Shown piece by piece: positions 7,546 through 18,937 of a DNA stretch of 64,000 bases. The notes beneath the pieces are model-generated. The model was not told the DNA's origin. It made no database searches and saw only the letters and a list, made by a program, of their open reading frames with translations. Each line of letters begins with the position of its first letter. Within the stretch, counting starts at the first letter, position 1. The stretch is taken from contig NZ_JACIIZ010000002.1 of the NCBI RefSeq assembly GCF_014205765.1, positions 124,001 to 188,000 on the forward strand, in the 5' to 3' direction. The position numbers and the translations under genes were made by a program. The DNA is from Nitrospirillum iridis (GTDB lineage Bacteria > Pseudomonadota > Alphaproteobacteria > Azospirillales > Azospirillaceae).

Positions 7546-9150
7546 TTACTCCGTCGCCCCCGGCGCCGCCGCCTTCACGAAATGGCGGACGTCGTCGGTC
7601 AGCTTATCCAAGGCTGAGCGGTTCAGGTACATCATGTGCCCGGCCTCGTAATAGCTGAAGGTCACGCGGTCGGTGGGCACGCCGTTGGCGTTCATGGCGT
7701 TCTCGTTGGAGAAGAAGGGCACGCAGATGTCGTACCAGCCGCCGGCCATGAACACCTTCAGCTTTGGGTTCTGGCGCATGGCGTCACCATACCAGGGCGC
7801 CACGTTGGCGTAGCCGCCGCCCTCATCCCCCCAGGTCTTCCAGTCCCAGTTCTTGCCCACGTCGCCGCTGGTCCGGTATTCCCGATCCATCTTGATGTTC
7901 AGGTCGCTCAGCAGATAGCTCTGCAGCGTGGTGGCGAAGGCCGCACCCACGCCATAGCCGGAAGGGTCGCTCTCCGCCGCGTCACCGGCCGAATCATACT
8001 CCTGCCCGGTATAGCGGCCGTCATAGATGCCGACGACCTTGCCCTGGTCGCGCAGCAGTTCCTTGGCGAAGCGCACGTCGCGGATGCGCAGGTTGGTGCG
8101 GTCCAGGTAGGCAGGCGACAGGCCGGTGAAGCGGGCCAGCTTGTCGATCACGCCCTTGCGCTCGGCCGGGCTCATGCGGTTGCCCTTCAGCAGGGCCACC
8201 GGATATTCCTCCACCGCGAACTTGCGCACCTGATTCATGAAGGCGTCGAAGCCCATGGCGGTGTCGGCGATCTTCTTGTGATACCAGGCGACGGCGGCGT
8301 ATGTGGGCAGGAAGGCGGGGTAGGGCAGGTCGTTGCCGCGGTTGAATTCGAACGCGCCGTAGTCGACGGCGCCGGAAACGACGATCAGGCCGTTCAGGCC
8401 CACGGGCGCGCCGTTCTCCAGCAGTTCGGGCAACAGGGCGCCGATGCGCATGCCGCCATAGCTCTCGCCGCCGATGAAGACGGGGGAGTTCCAGCGTTTG
8501 TGCTCCGTCAGCCATTTGCGCATGAACTGCGCGATGGAATGGGCGTCCTGCTTCACCCCGTAATAGTCCTTCTCCTCCCCCTTGGGCAGCAGGCGGCTGT
8601 AGCCGGTGCCCACCGGGTCGATGAACACCAGGTCGGCCACGTCCAGCAGGCTTTGCGGGTTGTCCTTCAGGGGATAGGGCGGGCTGCCGGCGCTGGTGGC
8701 GTCGCTGGGCACGTCCACCCGTTTGGGGCCCCAGGCGCCCATGTGCAGCCACAGGCTGGCGGAACCGGGGCCGCCGTTGAACAGGAAGATGATAGGGCGC
8801 TGGGTCGGGTCCTTCACGCCCTTCTTCACATAGGCGGTGGAGAAGACGGTGGCCGCATCCTCCTCCTTGTCGTTCACCAGATGGGTTTCGCCGGCCAGCA
8901 CCTGATAATCCACGCGCTTGCCGTTGAAGGTGCCGCTGCGCTCGACGGTGAAGTGCTTGGGCGTCCAGTCTTTGTCGCCGTTGGCCTTGTCGCCACTGGC
9001 CTTGTCCCCTTTGTCGTCGGCCTTGGCCTGGTCGGCGGCCGGCTTGTCGCCGGCGTTGGCCGGCCGGCTGGTGATGGCCATGTGCGTGGTCAGCAGGACC
9101 ATGGCCGTGCCGGCCAGCAGGGCCGCCAGCTTCCATTTCGGTGCGGGCAT
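7546..9150 (-). CDS. Secreted serine carboxypeptidase-like protein (peptidase S10)
   Basis: 534 residues with an N-terminal signal segment (about residues 1-33) followed by a Lys/Asp/Ala-rich linker of three DKA-type repeats to about residue 60. The S10 fold is shown by FLFNGGPGSASLW (oxyanion region), catalytic Ser in GGESYGG near residue 228, Asp in GGWYDICVP near 473, and His in EAGHMMY near 503. The full triad is present. Bacterial members cut C-terminal residues from peptides in the periplasm or outside the cell. It is transcribed alone, with a hairpin terminator after it. The linker may tether the enzyme, but it has no lipobox. Confidence 0.88.
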   Translation of the reverse strand: MPAPKWKLAALLAGTAMVLLTTHMAITSRPANAGDKPAADQAKADDKGDKASGDKANGDKDWTPKHFTVERSGTFNGKRVDYQVLAGETHLVNDKEEDAATVFSTAYVKKGVKDPTQRPIIFLFNGGPGSASLWLHMGAWGPKRVDVPSDATSAGSPPYPLKDNPQSLLDVADLVFIDPVGTGYSRLLPKGEEKDYYGVKQDAHSIAQFMRKWLTEHKRWNSPVFIGGESYGGMRIGALLPELLENGAPVGLNGLIVVSGAVDYGAFEFNRGNDLPYPAFLPTYAAVAWYHKKIADTAMGFDAFMNQVRKFAVEEYPVALLKGNRMSPAERKGVIDKLARFTGLSPAYLDRTNLRIRDVRFAKELLRDQGKVVGIYDGRYTGQEYDSAGDAAESDPSGYGVGAAFATTLQSYLLSDLNIKMDREYRTSGDVGKNWDWKTWGDEGGGYANVAPWYGDAMRQNPKLKVFMAGGWYDICVPFFSNENAMNANGVPTDRVTFSYYEAGHMMYLNRSALDKLTDDVRHFVKAAAPGATE

Positions 9151-9396
9151 GAGAAGGAACCCCCGTTTTACCCTTTGGTTTCATTATCGGTGCGGTCAGG
9201 CGCCTCCCCGCGACGCCCAGCCCGCCTGGATGCAGTCTAGGCATGAGGGCGGCCCCAGGGCAAAGGTCCCATCTGTCGCGGCGGGTGGAAAAGCGGTATG
9301 GCCTTGCCGTGCGACACTGGCCCTCGCAAAATTGTCTTCCGGGCCCACATTAGGGTGGGGCCGGAGGTGGGCCCCGCATTTCAAGGGGGAGAGAGA

Positions 9397-10422
9397 ATGT
9401 TCGGTCGGTTTGGTTCGCGTGCGGTCGCCGCCGTCCTGGCGGTGGCCTTGGCCTTGGCGCCCTTGGCCGCCGACGCCCGCCCGGGCCGCAGTTCCAGCTC
9501 CGGCAGCCGCGGCAGCCGGACCTACACCACGCCCGCCACGCCGTCGGTGACGGGGCAGCCCATCCAGCGCAGCATCACGCCGCCGCCGGCCGCCGCCCCG
9601 GCGGCGCCGGCCTATCAGCCGCGCCCCGGCTTCCAGCAGCCGTTCGCCCAGCCCGGGTTCGCCCAGCCCAGCTTCACCCAGCGCCATCCCTTCCTGTCGG
9701 GCATGATGGGCGGCTTCCTGGGCGCCAGCCTGTACAACTCGTTCTTTGGTCACCATGGCTACGGCGCGGGCGGTGACTACGGCAGCGGCTCCGGCGGGGC
9801 GTTCGGTGGCTTTCTGCGTATCCTGATCATGCTGGGCATCGCCTGGATGATCTGGCGCCTGGTGCGCATGGCCCTGGGCGGCCCACGCCCCGCCACGAAT
9901 TCGGGCATGACCTATGAGCTGTACCAGCCGCAGGAGCCGCCCTATCAGGCGACACCCTTCGGTTCCTCCTATGGCCAGGGGGGGGCCATGCCGCCGCCCG
10001 CACCGGTGCCCGCCATCGGCGTGCAGATGCAGGGCCAGGATTTGTCGGCGTTCGAGCAGATCCTGACCGGCATCATGGATGGCTGGAGCCGGGGTGACCT
10101 GACGGCATTGCGCCGCCACCTGACGCCGGAAATGCTGTCCTATTACGGCGAGGAGATGACGGAGAACCAGAGCCGCGGCATCCGCAACCAGGTGGCGGAC
10201 GTCCAACTGGTGAAGGGCGACGTGGTGGAAAGCTGGCAGGAGGAGGGGCGCACCTACTGCACCGCGCTGCTGCGCTGGCGCGCCCGCGACTGGACGGTGA
10301 ACGAGGCCACGGGCCGCGTGGTCGAGGGCGATGAACACCGCCCGGAAGAGGTCCAGGAACTGTGGACCTTCGTGCGGGCGGATGGCGGCCACTGGCTGCT
10401 GTCGGCCATCCAGCAGGTCTGA
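9397..10422 (+). CDS. Tim44-like domain membrane protein
   Basis: 341 residues from the ATG at 9397, which follows the ribosome site AAGGGGGAGAGA. Residues 1-25 are a signal peptide ending AADA. A long Ser/Pro/Gln-rich, low-complexity region follows (25-125), then a membrane span near residues 145-168 (GFLRILIMLGIAWMIW). Residues about 210-341 form a Tim44-like domain, a fold that in mitochondria binds the import motor and membrane. In alphaproteobacteria the role of these secreted Tim44-like proteins is not settled; TimA-type homologues are anchored in the inner membrane. It stands between divergent and convergent neighbours and forms no operon. Confidence 0.8.
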   Translation: MFGRFGSRAVAAVLAVALALAPLAADARPGRSSSSGSRGSRTYTTPATPSVTGQPIQRSITPPPAAAPAAPAYQPRPGFQQPFAQPGFAQPSFTQRHPFLSGMMGGFLGASLYNSFFGHHGYGAGGDYGSGSGGAFGGFLRILIMLGIAWMIWRLVRMALGGPRPATNSGMTYELYQPQEPPYQATPFGSSYGQGGAMPPPAPVPAIGVQMQGQDLSAFEQILTGIMDGWSRGDLTALRRHLTPEMLSYYGEEMTENQSRGIRNQVADVQLVKGDVVESWQEEGRTYCTALLRWRARDWTVNEATGRVVEGDEHRPEEVQELWTFVRADGGHWLLSAIQQV

Positions 10423-10466
10423 CCCCATCCACCGGGTCTGACCAGGGCCTCGCTGCCGTCGCCCGA

Positions 10467-13400
10467 TCAGCCTGGGAGGGCCGCCCTGTCGAGCGGCTCT
10501 CCCACAGGGTGGGGGGCGGGGGGCGGGCCATCGGCCAGCACCACCCGGGTCAGCGCGTCCAGCGCGGTGGTCAGCGTGGCCATGTCGGCGTCCCAGGCGA
10601 CCCAGTCCTTCCGGCGCAGCGCCTGTTCCGCCACGCCGGCGGCGGCGGCCACCTCGGTGGCGGCAAGTTGCGCGGCCGTGCCCCGCAGGGTGTGCAGGCT
10701 GTGGGCGGCATCCTCCGGCTTTTCGCTCTCCACGGCCTGGCGGATACGGGGGGCGGCGCCGCTGAACTCCACCACGAAGCGATGCAGCATGGTGTCGAAC
10801 AGCGCCCGGTCGCCGTTCACCCCGAGTGCCGCCAGCCGGCCGTCTATGCCGGGCACGACGTCGCGGAAGCTGTCGATGTCGACCGGCGACCGGGGCGGAT
10901 GCGTCTCGTGTTCGGCGGGGACGGGCACATAGCGCCGGATGGTGGCGACCATCTGATCAATATCGAACGGCTTGGTCATGAAGTCGGTGATGCCGGCGGT
11001 GTAGGCGCGCCGCCGCTCGGCATCCAGGACGCCCGCTGTCAGCGCCACCACCGGCAGGGTCCGCAGGCCCAGGTTCTGGCGTATCTGGCGCGTGGCCTCA
11101 TACCCGTCCATCACCGGCATCTGCATGTCCATCAGCACGATGTCGACCGGCGGCGGCTCCGCGCCCAGCAGCTCCAAGGCCTGGCGGCCGTCGGCCGCCA
11201 GGGTCACCGACGCCCCCTCGGATTGCAGGATGAGCGTGCTGACATCCTGGTTGATGGCGTTGTCTTCGACGATCAACACGCGGACATCGTCGAGGCGTTT
11301 CGCGCCCGGCCGCTTTTTGGCCGGCGGTGTGGGGGGCGGGTCCTGTGCCGGTGGCGTTGCGCTCGTCGCGACCTCGACGGGGACCGTGAACCAAAAGGTG
11401 CTGCCTTGGCCCGGCCGGCTTTCCGCCCCGATCTCACCGCCCATCAGGGTGACCAGCCGCTTGCAGATCGCGAGGCCCAGGCCGGTCCCACCATAACGGC
11501 GGGTGGTCGAACTGTCCGCTTGGGTGAAGGCGCTGAACAGCGCCGGGATCGCGTCGTCGGCGATGCCGATGCCGGTATCGGCGACGGAAAAGCGCAGGAG
11601 CGCCCGGCCGTCCGCATGCCAGCCGTCCTGCCGGACCCGCAGGGCCACGCCACCGCTGTGGGTGAACTTCAGCGCGTTGCCCAGCAGGTTGAGCAGCACC
11701 TGCTGCAGGCGCAGGTGGTCACCGATCACGGCGGCGGGCGTCCCCGGCAGCACCTTGGCCGTCAGGCGCAGGCCCCGTTCGCTGGCGTTGACCTGCATCA
11801 GCGACACCATTCCGTCCAGCAGGCCCGGCAGATGGAACTCGGCGTTTTCCAGTTCCATCCGCCCCGCCTCGACCTTGGAAAAATCCAGGATGTCGTTGAT
11901 CAGGGCGAGAAGGCCGCGGCCGGCGGTCGCGATCTTGGTGACGAAGTCCCGCTGCTGGTCAGACAGCTCCGACCCCGCCATAAGCTGGGTCAGGCCCAGG
12001 ATGGCGTTCATGGGGGTGCGGATTTCATGGCTCATGTTGGCCAGGAAATCCGTCTTGGCGCGGCTGGCCCCTTCGGCGGCGGCCTGGGCGGCGACCAAGG
12101 CCGCCTCGCGGCCGCGCATCTCCGTGACGTCCCAATTCACCCCGATGATGCGCAGCGGCCGGCCATCGGCATCCCGTTCGGTGATCGACGCGGCCTTGAC
12201 CTGTCGCAGACCGCCGTCGGGGTGGCGGATGCGGAATTCGATGTCCAGATCCCCCTCACCACGGGCCACGCGGCGGAATTCCGATTGAACCCGCGGCTGG
12301 TCCTCCGGCACGCACTGAGCCCGCCAGACGGCGAAAACCTCGGTATCGCCAGGGCGCGCGCCGTAGAGGCGGAACATCTGCTCGTCCCACGCCATGCGGG
12401 CCGTGTTGACGTCATATTCCCAAATGGCGATGCCGCTGGCCTGGGTGGCCAGCGCCAGACGGGATGAGGTGGCCCGCAATTCACGCTCCGCCCGTTTCAG
12501 CGGGGTGACGTCGGTCGCCAGCACGCAGAAGCCCTGGACGTGGCCGCCGTGATCGATATCAGGCATGTAGTTGATCCAGATATCGCTATGGCTGCCGTCA
12601 GCCTTGATCATGGCGCGCTCGAAGCGCTGCGTTTCGCCGCGCAGCGCCGCCTCGATGTGCGGGAGGTTGGCGCCGTACATCTCCTCGCCCAGCAGGGAGC
12701 GCAGGCTGCGGCCCATGACCTCCTCCGCAGGCCTGCCGAAATACTCCAGATACCGCCGGTTGGCGAAGCGGCAGCGCTCCTCCGCGTCCCAATAGCCGAC
12801 CAAGCCGGGGATATCGTCGGCGACGGCGCGGATGAAGCGCTGGCTGGCGCGGAGCGCGTCCTGGGCGCGCAACTGCTCCGTGACATCCCGTCCGGAACCG
12901 CGGAAGCCGACACAGGCGCCGCCAGGGTCGACCACGGGGGCGCCGCTGATGACGATGTGGCGCAGCCGCCCGTCATGTCCCATCAGGTCATAGCCGAGGT
13001 CCCGGAAGGGCCGCCCGTTCCGGATATGCCCCTCATACTCGTCCAGGCGCGGGTCATCCGGATCGGCCGCCAACGCCCGCCGGGTTTTGCCGATCACCGC
13101 TGTCTGGTCGAGCCCCAGGCGGGCGACGCCCTGGGATATGGCGGTGAAGCGCCCGTCGGCGTCCGTCTCCCAATACCAGTCCGTCGACAGTTCGGTGAGC
13201 GTCTTGAAGCGCGCTTCACGTTCCGCCAGTTCGGCCGTACGGGTCTTGACCTCCGCTTCCAGGATGTCCGCCTGGTTGGCCTTTTCGCGGCTGGCCTCCA
13301 GATGGCGTGCCAGATTCATGAGGTGCAGACGCAGCAGCAGGGCCAACAGCACGCCGCCGACGAGAAGGCGGGCCGCGGGTACCCATGGCGGCATCAGGTT

Positions 13401-14396
13401 CAGCGACCGCAGGAACACGGGCGTGGCGTGGAAGCGGACCAGCCAGAGGCGACCGAAGAGGGAGAGCGTCTCTTCCCTCGCCAACCCTTGGATCAATACC
13501 CCGGCCTCTTCGGGCGAGCTGTAGAAGGGGGCGGGGTCGGCCGCGTCGGTCACGTCGCTCAGGGTGAAGCCGATATCCGGACGCATCAGTTCGGAATCGG
13601 CCAGCATCCTGTCGATGGCGAAGGGCACATAGCTCCATCCCAGGGCGGCCGCTTCGCGCTCCGCCGGTGTGGTGGTTTCGGCGCCCCGGCGATAGATGGG
13701 GAGCAACAACAGGAAGCCCGGCGTCCGTCCGTCGGTCTTCTGCACAAGGGTGACGGGTGCCGTCAGGCGGGGTTCGCCCGACAGCATGGCGTCACGGGCG
13801 GCCGCGCGGCGCGCCGGCTCGGACGCGATATCGAGGCCCAGGGCGGCGGCGTTGTCCGCGTCCGGTTCGATGAACTGGATGATGGCCCGTTCACCGTCAT
13901 GGGGTGCCAACTGTCGCACCTGGAAGCCGGGACGGCCGTTCCGACGCTCCGCCTCGACAAAGGCGGCCTCATCCACGGCGGCCACGCGGCGGATGAGGCC
14001 GAAGCCCAGGGCCCCAGGGTATTCGGTTTCCAGCGACCAGGTTTCGCTGTAGCGGCGGAACCGCTCCGCCGTCAGCGCTTCCGGGCCAGCCACGACCAGG
14101 GCGCCCTGGGCGGCGTGCAGGCCGTATCGGTACAAGGTCAGGCGTTGCCGCAAATCCTCCGTCAACTCGCCGGCATGGACCGTCAGACGGTCGGCGGCGA
14201 CGGCCCGATTGTGACGGGTGGTGAACCAGGTGGCGGTGGCGGCGCCTGCCAGACTCACCGTCAGCACCAGCAACGGTAGAAGAATGGGCATGGCGACGGC
14301 GCGGGTGATCCGCGACCGTATTGTCGACAGCCAGCCCCCGAGGCTTGGGTAAGCATTATTTCCCGGGGCGGCCGCTGGCGAATTCTGAGGACTCAT
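10467..14396 (-). CDS. CHASE-PAS hybrid sensor histidine kinase with REC and Hpt
   Basis: 1309 residues. In order: a membrane span (about 36-60), a periplasmic CHASE domain (about 75-290) that binds small ligands, a second span (about 345-365), a short coiled coil, three PAS domains (about 395-775), HisKA with [13 protein letters not shown] (His near 789), an HATPase with the GTGLGLAI box, a receiver domain with phospho-Asp in [10 protein letters not shown] (near 1089), and a C-terminal Hpt with [10 protein letters not shown] (His near 1234). All parts of a His-Asp-His relay are present, so the output must be a separate response regulator, which is not nearby. It lies beside an MCP, also read leftward. 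The ligand is unknown. Confidence 0.92.
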   Translation of the reverse strand: MSPQNSPAAAPGNNAYPSLGGWLSTIRSRITRAVAMPILLPLLVLTVSLAGAATATWFTTRHNRAVAADRLTVHAGELTEDLRQRLTLYRYGLHAAQGALVVAGPEALTAERFRRYSETWSLETEYPGALGFGLIRRVAAVDEAAFVEAERRNGRPGFQVRQLAPHDGERAIIQFIEPDADNAAALGLDIASEPARRAAARDAMLSGEPRLTAPVTLVQKTDGRTPGFLLLLPIYRRGAETTTPAEREAAALGWSYVPFAIDRMLADSELMRPDIGFTLSDVTDAADPAPFYSSPEEAGVLIQGLAREETLSLFGRLWLVRFHATPVFLRSLNLMPPWVPAARLLVGGVLLALLLRLHLMNLARHLEASREKANQADILEAEVKTRTAELAEREARFKTLTELSTDWYWETDADGRFTAISQGVARLGLDQTAVIGKTRRALAADPDDPRLDEYEGHIRNGRPFRDLGYDLMGHDGRLRHIVISGAPVVDPGGACVGFRGSGRDVTEQLRAQDALRASQRFIRAVADDIPGLVGYWDAEERCRFANRRYLEYFGRPAEEVMGRSLRSLLGEEMYGANLPHIEAALRGETQRFERAMIKADGSHSDIWINYMPDIDHGGHVQGFCVLATDVTPLKRAERELRATSSRLALATQASGIAIWEYDVNTARMAWDEQMFRLYGARPGDTEVFAVWRAQCVPEDQPRVQSEFRRVARGEGDLDIEFRIRHPDGGLRQVKAASITERDADGRPLRIIGVNWDVTEMRGREAALVAAQAAAEGASRAKTDFLANMSHEIRTPMNAILGLTQLMAGSELSDQQRDFVTKIATAGRGLLALINDILDFSKVEAGRMELENAEFHLPGLLDGMVSLMQVNASERGLRLTAKVLPGTPAAVIGDHLRLQQVLLNLLGNALKFTHSGGVALRVRQDGWHADGRALLRFSVADTGIGIADDAIPALFSAFTQADSSTTRRYGGTGLGLAICKRLVTLMGGEIGAESRPGQGSTFWFTVPVEVATSATPPAQDPPPTPPAKKRPGAKRLDDVRVLIVEDNAINQDVSTLILQSEGASVTLAADGRQALELLGAEPPPVDIVLMDMQMPVMDGYEATRQIRQNLGLRTLPVVALTAGVLDAERRRAYTAGITDFMTKPFDIDQMVATIRRYVPVPAEHETHPPRSPVDIDSFRDVVPGIDGRLAALGVNGDRALFDTMLHRFVVEFSGAAPRIRQAVESEKPEDAAHSLHTLRGTAAQLAATEVAAAAGVAEQALRRKDWVAWDADMATLTTALDALTRVVLADGPPPAPHPVGEPLDRAALPG

Positions 14397-14569
14397 CCTG
14401 GGCTCACATGTTTTTCATCCCCAGGACTAAGGGCAATATCTGAATAAGGGGTTACCCGCATACCCCTTCTGGCAAGGCTATGCTTTTGGCCATCGCGGCC
14501 GGCGGCCCCGGCCCGGCCTGTTTGCTGTAAAACGTGTTCCGTCTCGCGTCCCAGCCGCCGGATTTGTGG

Positions 14570-16792
14570 TCAGGCCGCCCTGTGGCGCGCGACGAGATCA
14601 TCCACGGCCTGGGCCATGCTGTCGTTCAGGCGGAACTGCACGCGCGTGCCTTGCGCATCCTGGCTGATGACCCTGCCGACGAGACGGATGCCATCCACCG
14701 TGATCTCCACGTCACGGCCCGGGGCGGCGACCGGGGAGCCGCTGATGGCGCAGCCACCCTGGCCGATGTTGAGCAGGCGGTGGCCCCTCGCTGTCGCGGG
14801 CTGGCCCAGCGGGGCCAGCGTCACCGGACGGTCAAGGTCATGGCGTTCAAAGCGGCGCCGGTCTTCGGCCGTCTGCATGGCCGTCAGGAACTCCTCCACC
14901 TCCGTGCGCAGATGTTCGGACTGCTGGGACAGTTCATTGGCCGCCGCCAGCAGCTGGGTCGACGCCACCTTGGTGAACTCCGCGCTGTCCCGGACCAACA
15001 CGAGGGAGGATGTCACCTCCTGGGTGCGGGCCGCGGCCTCGGCCACGTTGCGGCTGATCTCGCCGGTGGCCGCGCTTTGCTGACTGACCGCGGCGGCGAT
15101 GGCGCCGGAATTGTCGTCGACAACGGCGATGGTGGAGGTGATGCGGCTGATGATGGCGATGGCGCTGTCGGCGGCGGCCTTCACGCCGCTGACCTTCATC
15201 TGGATGTCGTCCGTCGCCTGGGCTGTCTGGCTGGCGAGGCCTTTGACCTCGTTGGCGACCACGGCGAAGCCCTTGCCGGCCTCGCCAGCCCGCGCGGCCT
15301 CGATGGTGGCGTTCAGCGCCAGCAGGTTGGTTTGCGCCGCGATGGTCTGAATGAAGCGCACGACCTCATTCACGCTTTCCGCGACATGGGCCAGTTCGTC
15401 GACCACCTGGCGGGCCCGTTCCGTTTCCTCCACCGCCGTCCGGGTGGTGGCGGCGGTGCGCTCCGCCTGGGAGCCGATTTCCGAACTGCTGGCGGCCAGT
15501 TCCTCGGTCGCCGCGGCGACCGTCTGCGTGTTTGCGGTGGCGCGCTGGGCGCTGTCGTCAGCGGCTTCGGTCCGGCTTGCCGTCTGGTCGGCCTGGCTGG
15601 ACAGCGACGCGGCGGTCGCCTCCAGCTCGGTGGCGGCGGCGGCGACGCTGCGCAATTCCGCGCTGATCAGCATCTGGAAGTCCTTGGTCAAGGTTTCCAG
15701 GGCCTGCTGCCGGCGCAGACGCCGCTCCGCCTCCACCGCCTGAGCCGCCTCAAGGTCGCGGTTCCGTATGGCGTTCTCCTTGAACACCGCCAGGGCGCGG
15801 GCCATGGCCCCGACCTCGTCACCCTTGTCCGCATGGGGGATTCCCGTGTCCAACCGTCCTTGCGCCAGGTGGCCCATGGCGGCGGTAAGGCTGCTCAAGG
15901 GGCGGATGACGAAGCGGCTCACCACCAGGTAAACGGCGGCGCTGCCCACGGCGAACAGCGCCAGGCTGATCAGCAGCACGCGGACCTGCGTGGCCTTGAA
16001 CCCCTGGATTCGGGCCCGCAGCAACCGCTCCAACTCCGCCGACGCGACCGCGTACAGGGCGTCCTGCGATTTCAGGGCGGCAAGCGTGTCGCCGTCGCTG
16101 ACACCGCCCTTGTCGGCGCCGGTGGAGAGGAGGGCGACGGCCTTCTGCACGCCGCCCACCGGGGTGGCGAGGGCGGCCTTTACGCTGCCGTCGGCATTGC
16201 CGCCATAGGCCGAGGTGGCCGAGGAATCGAGGCCGGCCAGCAGCGACTTCACCCCGCCCAGGGCCATGAGAAGGTCAACCTTGTTGTCCCCCGGCTGGTG
16301 GGTGACCGCCCGCAGGCCCGTGGTCTGGTCCACCAGCTCGGGCAGCTTAACCACCACGATGTCCATGACGTAGAAGCTGTCGAGATCCGGGTCCAGGATC
16401 AGGTTCGACTTGTCGCCGATCTGGGCGATCAGGGCGCGCAGTGCCGTGCGGGTCTCGGGGCGGCTGGCGCCACCCGTCTTGCCCAGGGCCGCCAGCACCT
16501 CATCCGCCTTGGCCGCGGTGTCCATGTCCTCTCCCCAGGCGGCCTGCAACTGGCGCACCGTGGCGGCCGCCGCCGCCGTGTCCAGGGCCTTGCCACCGGC
16601 TTCAGCGGCGGCCAGTCCCGTCTGGACGCCCTGCAGACCCCGCAGATAGGCGGTGCCCGCCAATTCCTTCGCCGTGAAGTCGATGGAGATCTGCTGCTGC
16701 GCGATCAGCGCGTAGAGCAGATAGCCCACGGGGATGAGGAAGAGGAGGACGGCCAGGCCTAGCTTATGGGCGATCTTGAGGGTCCGGGGCAT
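14570..16792 (-). CDS. Methyl-accepting chemotaxis protein with C-terminal PilZ domain
   Basis: 740 residues: a first span (about 10-30), a periplasmic helical sensor region (30-265, with the conserved [11 protein letters not shown] block), a second span (about 266-290), HAMP, and the MCP signalling hairpin containing [20 protein letters not shown]. After it, residues about 650-740 form a PilZ domain with RRRFERHD and [12 protein letters not shown], the two halves of the c-di-GMP site. This is the architecture of Tlp1 of Azospirillum brasilense, an energy-taxis receptor that c-di-GMP tunes through PilZ. It should signal to CheA/CheW encoded elsewhere. The upstream region to 16860 is AT-rich, but I found no good flagellar sigma-28 promoter there. 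Confidence 0.92.
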   Translation of the reverse strand: MPRTLKIAHKLGLAVLLFLIPVGYLLYALIAQQQISIDFTAKELAGTAYLRGLQGVQTGLAAAEAGGKALDTAAAAATVRQLQAAWGEDMDTAAKADEVLAALGKTGGASRPETRTALRALIAQIGDKSNLILDPDLDSFYVMDIVVVKLPELVDQTTGLRAVTHQPGDNKVDLLMALGGVKSLLAGLDSSATSAYGGNADGSVKAALATPVGGVQKAVALLSTGADKGGVSDGDTLAALKSQDALYAVASAELERLLRARIQGFKATQVRVLLISLALFAVGSAAVYLVVSRFVIRPLSSLTAAMGHLAQGRLDTGIPHADKGDEVGAMARALAVFKENAIRNRDLEAAQAVEAERRLRRQQALETLTKDFQMLISAELRSVAAAATELEATAASLSSQADQTASRTEAADDSAQRATANTQTVAAATEELAASSSEIGSQAERTAATTRTAVEETERARQVVDELAHVAESVNEVVRFIQTIAAQTNLLALNATIEAARAGEAGKGFAVVANEVKGLASQTAQATDDIQMKVSGVKAAADSAIAIISRITSTIAVVDDNSGAIAAAVSQQSAATGEISRNVAEAAARTQEVTSSLVLVRDSAEFTKVASTQLLAAANELSQQSEHLRTEVEEFLTAMQTAEDRRRFERHDLDRPVTLAPLGQPATARGHRLLNIGQGGCAISGSPVAAPGRDVEITVDGIRLVGRVISQDAQGTRVQFRLNDSMAQAVDDLVARHRAA

Positions 16793-17064
16793 CGTGGGGT
16801 CCTGCTGCGGCGGGGGAAGGGAGATGGATAGGCCTTCGGTATTAACCCATTAGTTTGCACCATTTAGTTTATAATGTATTAACTTTTATTCAGAGACTGT
16901 CTGACAAAATAGAAGAAAGGGGAGGCTTCCACAACACTTTGGACGGGTGTCTGCTGGGCGATGGAAGGTCATGCCGGCGATCATCCGGGCTGCCCCCCGC
17001 CCAAGCCGGTTGCGTTTTCACGCGATTCCGGCCATGAAAACCCCTCTCTCCATGATTGGACTTG

Positions 17065-18531
17065 ATGGCGAAGACGATGGCTTATCGGATTGCAGGCGAG
17101 ACGGGCGAATGGGAAGTGGTGATCGGGCTGGAGGTCCATGCCCAGGTCGTCTCACAGGCCAAGTTGTTCAGCGGGGCGGCGACCGCCTTCGGCGCCGCGC
17201 CGAATAGCCAAGTCAGCTTCGTGGACGCGGGCTTCCCCGGCATGCTGCCGGTGATCAACGAGGTCTGTGTGGAGCAGGCGGTGCGCACCGGCCTGGGCCT
17301 GAAGGCGCAGATCAACCTGCGCTCGGTCTTCGACCGCAAGAACTACTTCTACGCCGACTTGCCGTCCGGCTACCAGATCAGCCAGTTCCAGCAGCCCATC
17401 GTGGGCAAGGGCACCATTGTCCTGGACCTGGCGGACGGCAGCACGCGCGAGGTGGGCATCACCCGCCTGCACCTGGAAATGGATGCGGGCAAAAGCCTGC
17501 ACGACCAGAACCCGACCAAGACCTATATCGACCTGAACCGGTCGGGCGTGGCGCTGATGGAAATCGTGTCGGAACCCGACATGCGCACGCCGGAGGAGGC
17601 TGCGGCCTACCTGCGCAAGCTGCGCACCATCCTGCGCTATCTCGGCACCTGCGACGGCAACATGGAGGAAGGCTCCATGCGCTGCGACATCAACGTCTCG
17701 GTGCGCAAGCCCGGCCAGCCCTATGGCACGCGGACGGAGACGAAGAACGTCAACTCCATCCGCTACGTCCAGCAGGCCATCGAGTATGAGGCCCAGCGCC
17801 AGGTCGAGGTGCTTGAGGACGGCGGCGTGGTGGTGCAGGAGACCCGCCTGTGGGACCCGAACAAGGGCGAGACGCGGTCCATGCGCTCCAAGGAGGAGGC
17901 GCACGACTACCGCTATTTCCCCGACCCGGATCTGCTGCCGCTGGAACTGGATGCCGACTGGGTGGCGGAGATCGAGCGCACCCTGCCGGAACTGCCGGAC
18001 GACAAGAAGGCCCGCTTCATGGCCGACTACAAGTTGCCGATCTATGACGCCGGCGTGCTGGTGGCGGAGCGGTCGCGCGCCGACTTCTATGAAGAGGTGG
18101 CCAAGGGCCGCGATCCCAAGCAGGCCGCCAACTTCGTCATCGGCGATCTGCTGGGCGCCCTGAACAAGACGGGCCGCGACATCGACAACTCGCCGATCAG
18201 CGCCGCCGACCTGGGCGGCCTGATCGACCTGATCGCCGACAACACCATTTCCGGGCGCATCGCCAAGGACGTGTTCGCCGACATGCTGGAGACGGGCAAG
18301 CCCGCCGCCCAGATCGTGGAGGAGAAGGGCCTGCGCCAGGTGACGGACACCGGCGCCATCGACCAGGCCATCGCGGCCGTGATGGCGGCCAACGCCGACA
18401 AGGTGGCGGAGTTCCGCAGCGGCAAGGACAAGCTGTTCGGCTTCTTCGTCGGCCAGGTGATGAAGGCGACCCAAGGCAAGGCCAACCCCGCCCTGGTCAA
18501 CGAGATCCTGGCGGCCAAACTGAAGGGCTGA
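17065..18531 (+). CDS. gatB: Aspartyl/glutamyl-tRNA amidotransferase subunit B
   Basis: About 488 residues, full length for GatB. It begins with [13 protein letters not shown], the conserved N-terminal strand, and contains [16 protein letters not shown] and the [11 protein letters not shown] block of the ammonia-accepting kinase-like core. The C-terminal helical and YqeY-like domain ends [12 protein letters not shown]. With GatC and GatA it converts Glu-tRNA(Gln) and Asp-tRNA(Asn) to the amide forms. Start: ATG 17065 (MAKTMAYRI) is taken; a TTG at 17056 and an ATG at 17077 are possible. Neither gatC nor gatA is adjacent, although the three genes often lie together in alphaproteobacteria. Confidence 0.96.
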   Translation: MAKTMAYRIAGETGEWEVVIGLEVHAQVVSQAKLFSGAATAFGAAPNSQVSFVDAGFPGMLPVINEVCVEQAVRTGLGLKAQINLRSVFDRKNYFYADLPSGYQISQFQQPIVGKGTIVLDLADGSTREVGITRLHLEMDAGKSLHDQNPTKTYIDLNRSGVALMEIVSEPDMRTPEEAAAYLRKLRTILRYLGTCDGNMEEGSMRCDINVSVRKPGQPYGTRTETKNVNSIRYVQQAIEYEAQRQVEVLEDGGVVVQETRLWDPNKGETRSMRSKEEAHDYRYFPDPDLLPLELDADWVAEIERTLPELPDDKKARFMADYKLPIYDAGVLVAERSRADFYEEVAKGRDPKQAANFVIGDLLGALNKTGRDIDNSPISAADLGGLIDLIADNTISGRIAKDVFADMLETGKPAAQIVEEKGLRQVTDTGAIDQAIAAVMAANADKVAEFRSGKDKLFGFFVGQVMKATQGKANPALVNEILAAKLKG

Positions 18532-18626
18532 GGCGCAGGCGCGAGGTTAAGACTTAGCCGTTGGGCCTTGGCCCGACAGGCAAAAATGCCTTTGCGCCTG
18601 GGGGATCGCCCCGACGCGGTGGGGAT

Positions 18627-18650
18627 GGGGGACCAAACGGTCCCCCTTTT
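18627..18650 (+). terminator. Rho-independent terminator after gatB
   Basis: GGGGGACC (18627-18634) pairs perfectly with GGTCCCCC (18639-18646) across the loop AAAC and is followed by TTTT. It separates gatB from the tRNA-Ser gene. Confidence 0.75.
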
Positions 18651-18729
18651 CATTTTCCCTCACCGTTACCGTTGACAAGGGGGCCGCCGCCCGAGTACAT
18701 ACGCGAACCGCCGACGACAGTCGGTGGAC

Positions 18730-18821
18730 GGAGGGGTGGCCGAGTGGCTGAAGGCAACGGTTTGCTAAACCGTCGTACCGGGAAACTGGTACCGTGGGTT
18801 CGAATCCCATCCCCTCCGCCA
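18730..18821 (+). tRNA. tRNA-Ser (anticodon GCU)
   Basis: A class II tRNA with a long variable arm. The acceptor GGAGGGG (18730-18736) pairs with CCCCTCC (18811-18817), followed by discriminator G and an encoded CCA (18819-18821). The D arm GTGGCCGAGTGGC..., the anticodon loop TTTGCTAAA (GCU) and the T loop GGTTCGAATCC are all seen. It decodes AGC and AGU. I saw no duplicated 3' end further downstream that would mark an integrated island. Confidence 0.97.
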
Positions 18822-18860
18822 TTACTTGCCCAGGCCACATCAGGGTAGGTAAGATGGACA

Positions 18861-18882
18861 AGCCGCCCTTCGGGGCGGCTTT
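18861..18882 (+). terminator. Hairpin terminator after tRNA-Ser
   Basis: AGCCGCCC (18861-18868) pairs with GGGCGGCT (18873-18880) around a TTCG tetraloop, a very stable RNA hairpin. Only a short T stretch follows, so termination strength is uncertain. It sits 40 bases after the tRNA 3' end. Confidence 0.7.
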
Positions 18883-18905
18883 GTCGTATCTGGGGTTTCC
18901 CTTGA

Positions 18906-18933
18906 CAATAAATCTACATAGGTAGATTTATTG
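18906..18933. promoter_or_regulatory. PadR operator/promoter, 12-bp perfect dyad
   Basis: CAATAAATCTAC (18906-18917) and its exact complement GTAGATTTATTG (18922-18933) flank the spacer ATAG. A TTGACA -35 box lies at 18902-18907 and overlaps the left arm. The ATG of the PadR gene begins only five bases after the right arm. The AT-rich dyad stands out against GC-rich flanks and fits a PadR dimer site that blocks the promoter, giving autorepression of the two-gene operon. Confidence 0.75.
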
Positions 18934-18937
18934 TTGT

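Noticed and set aside
7636-9240. 534-codon plus-strand frame opposite the S10 peptidase
   Set aside because: Same length as the real gene, Gly/His/Val-rich, no motif; the S10 catalytic triad lies on the other strand.
16793-16870. Flagellar sigma-28 promoter before the MCP-PilZ gene
   Set aside because: A TAAA element is present but the -10 half matches GCCGATAA at only three of eight positions.
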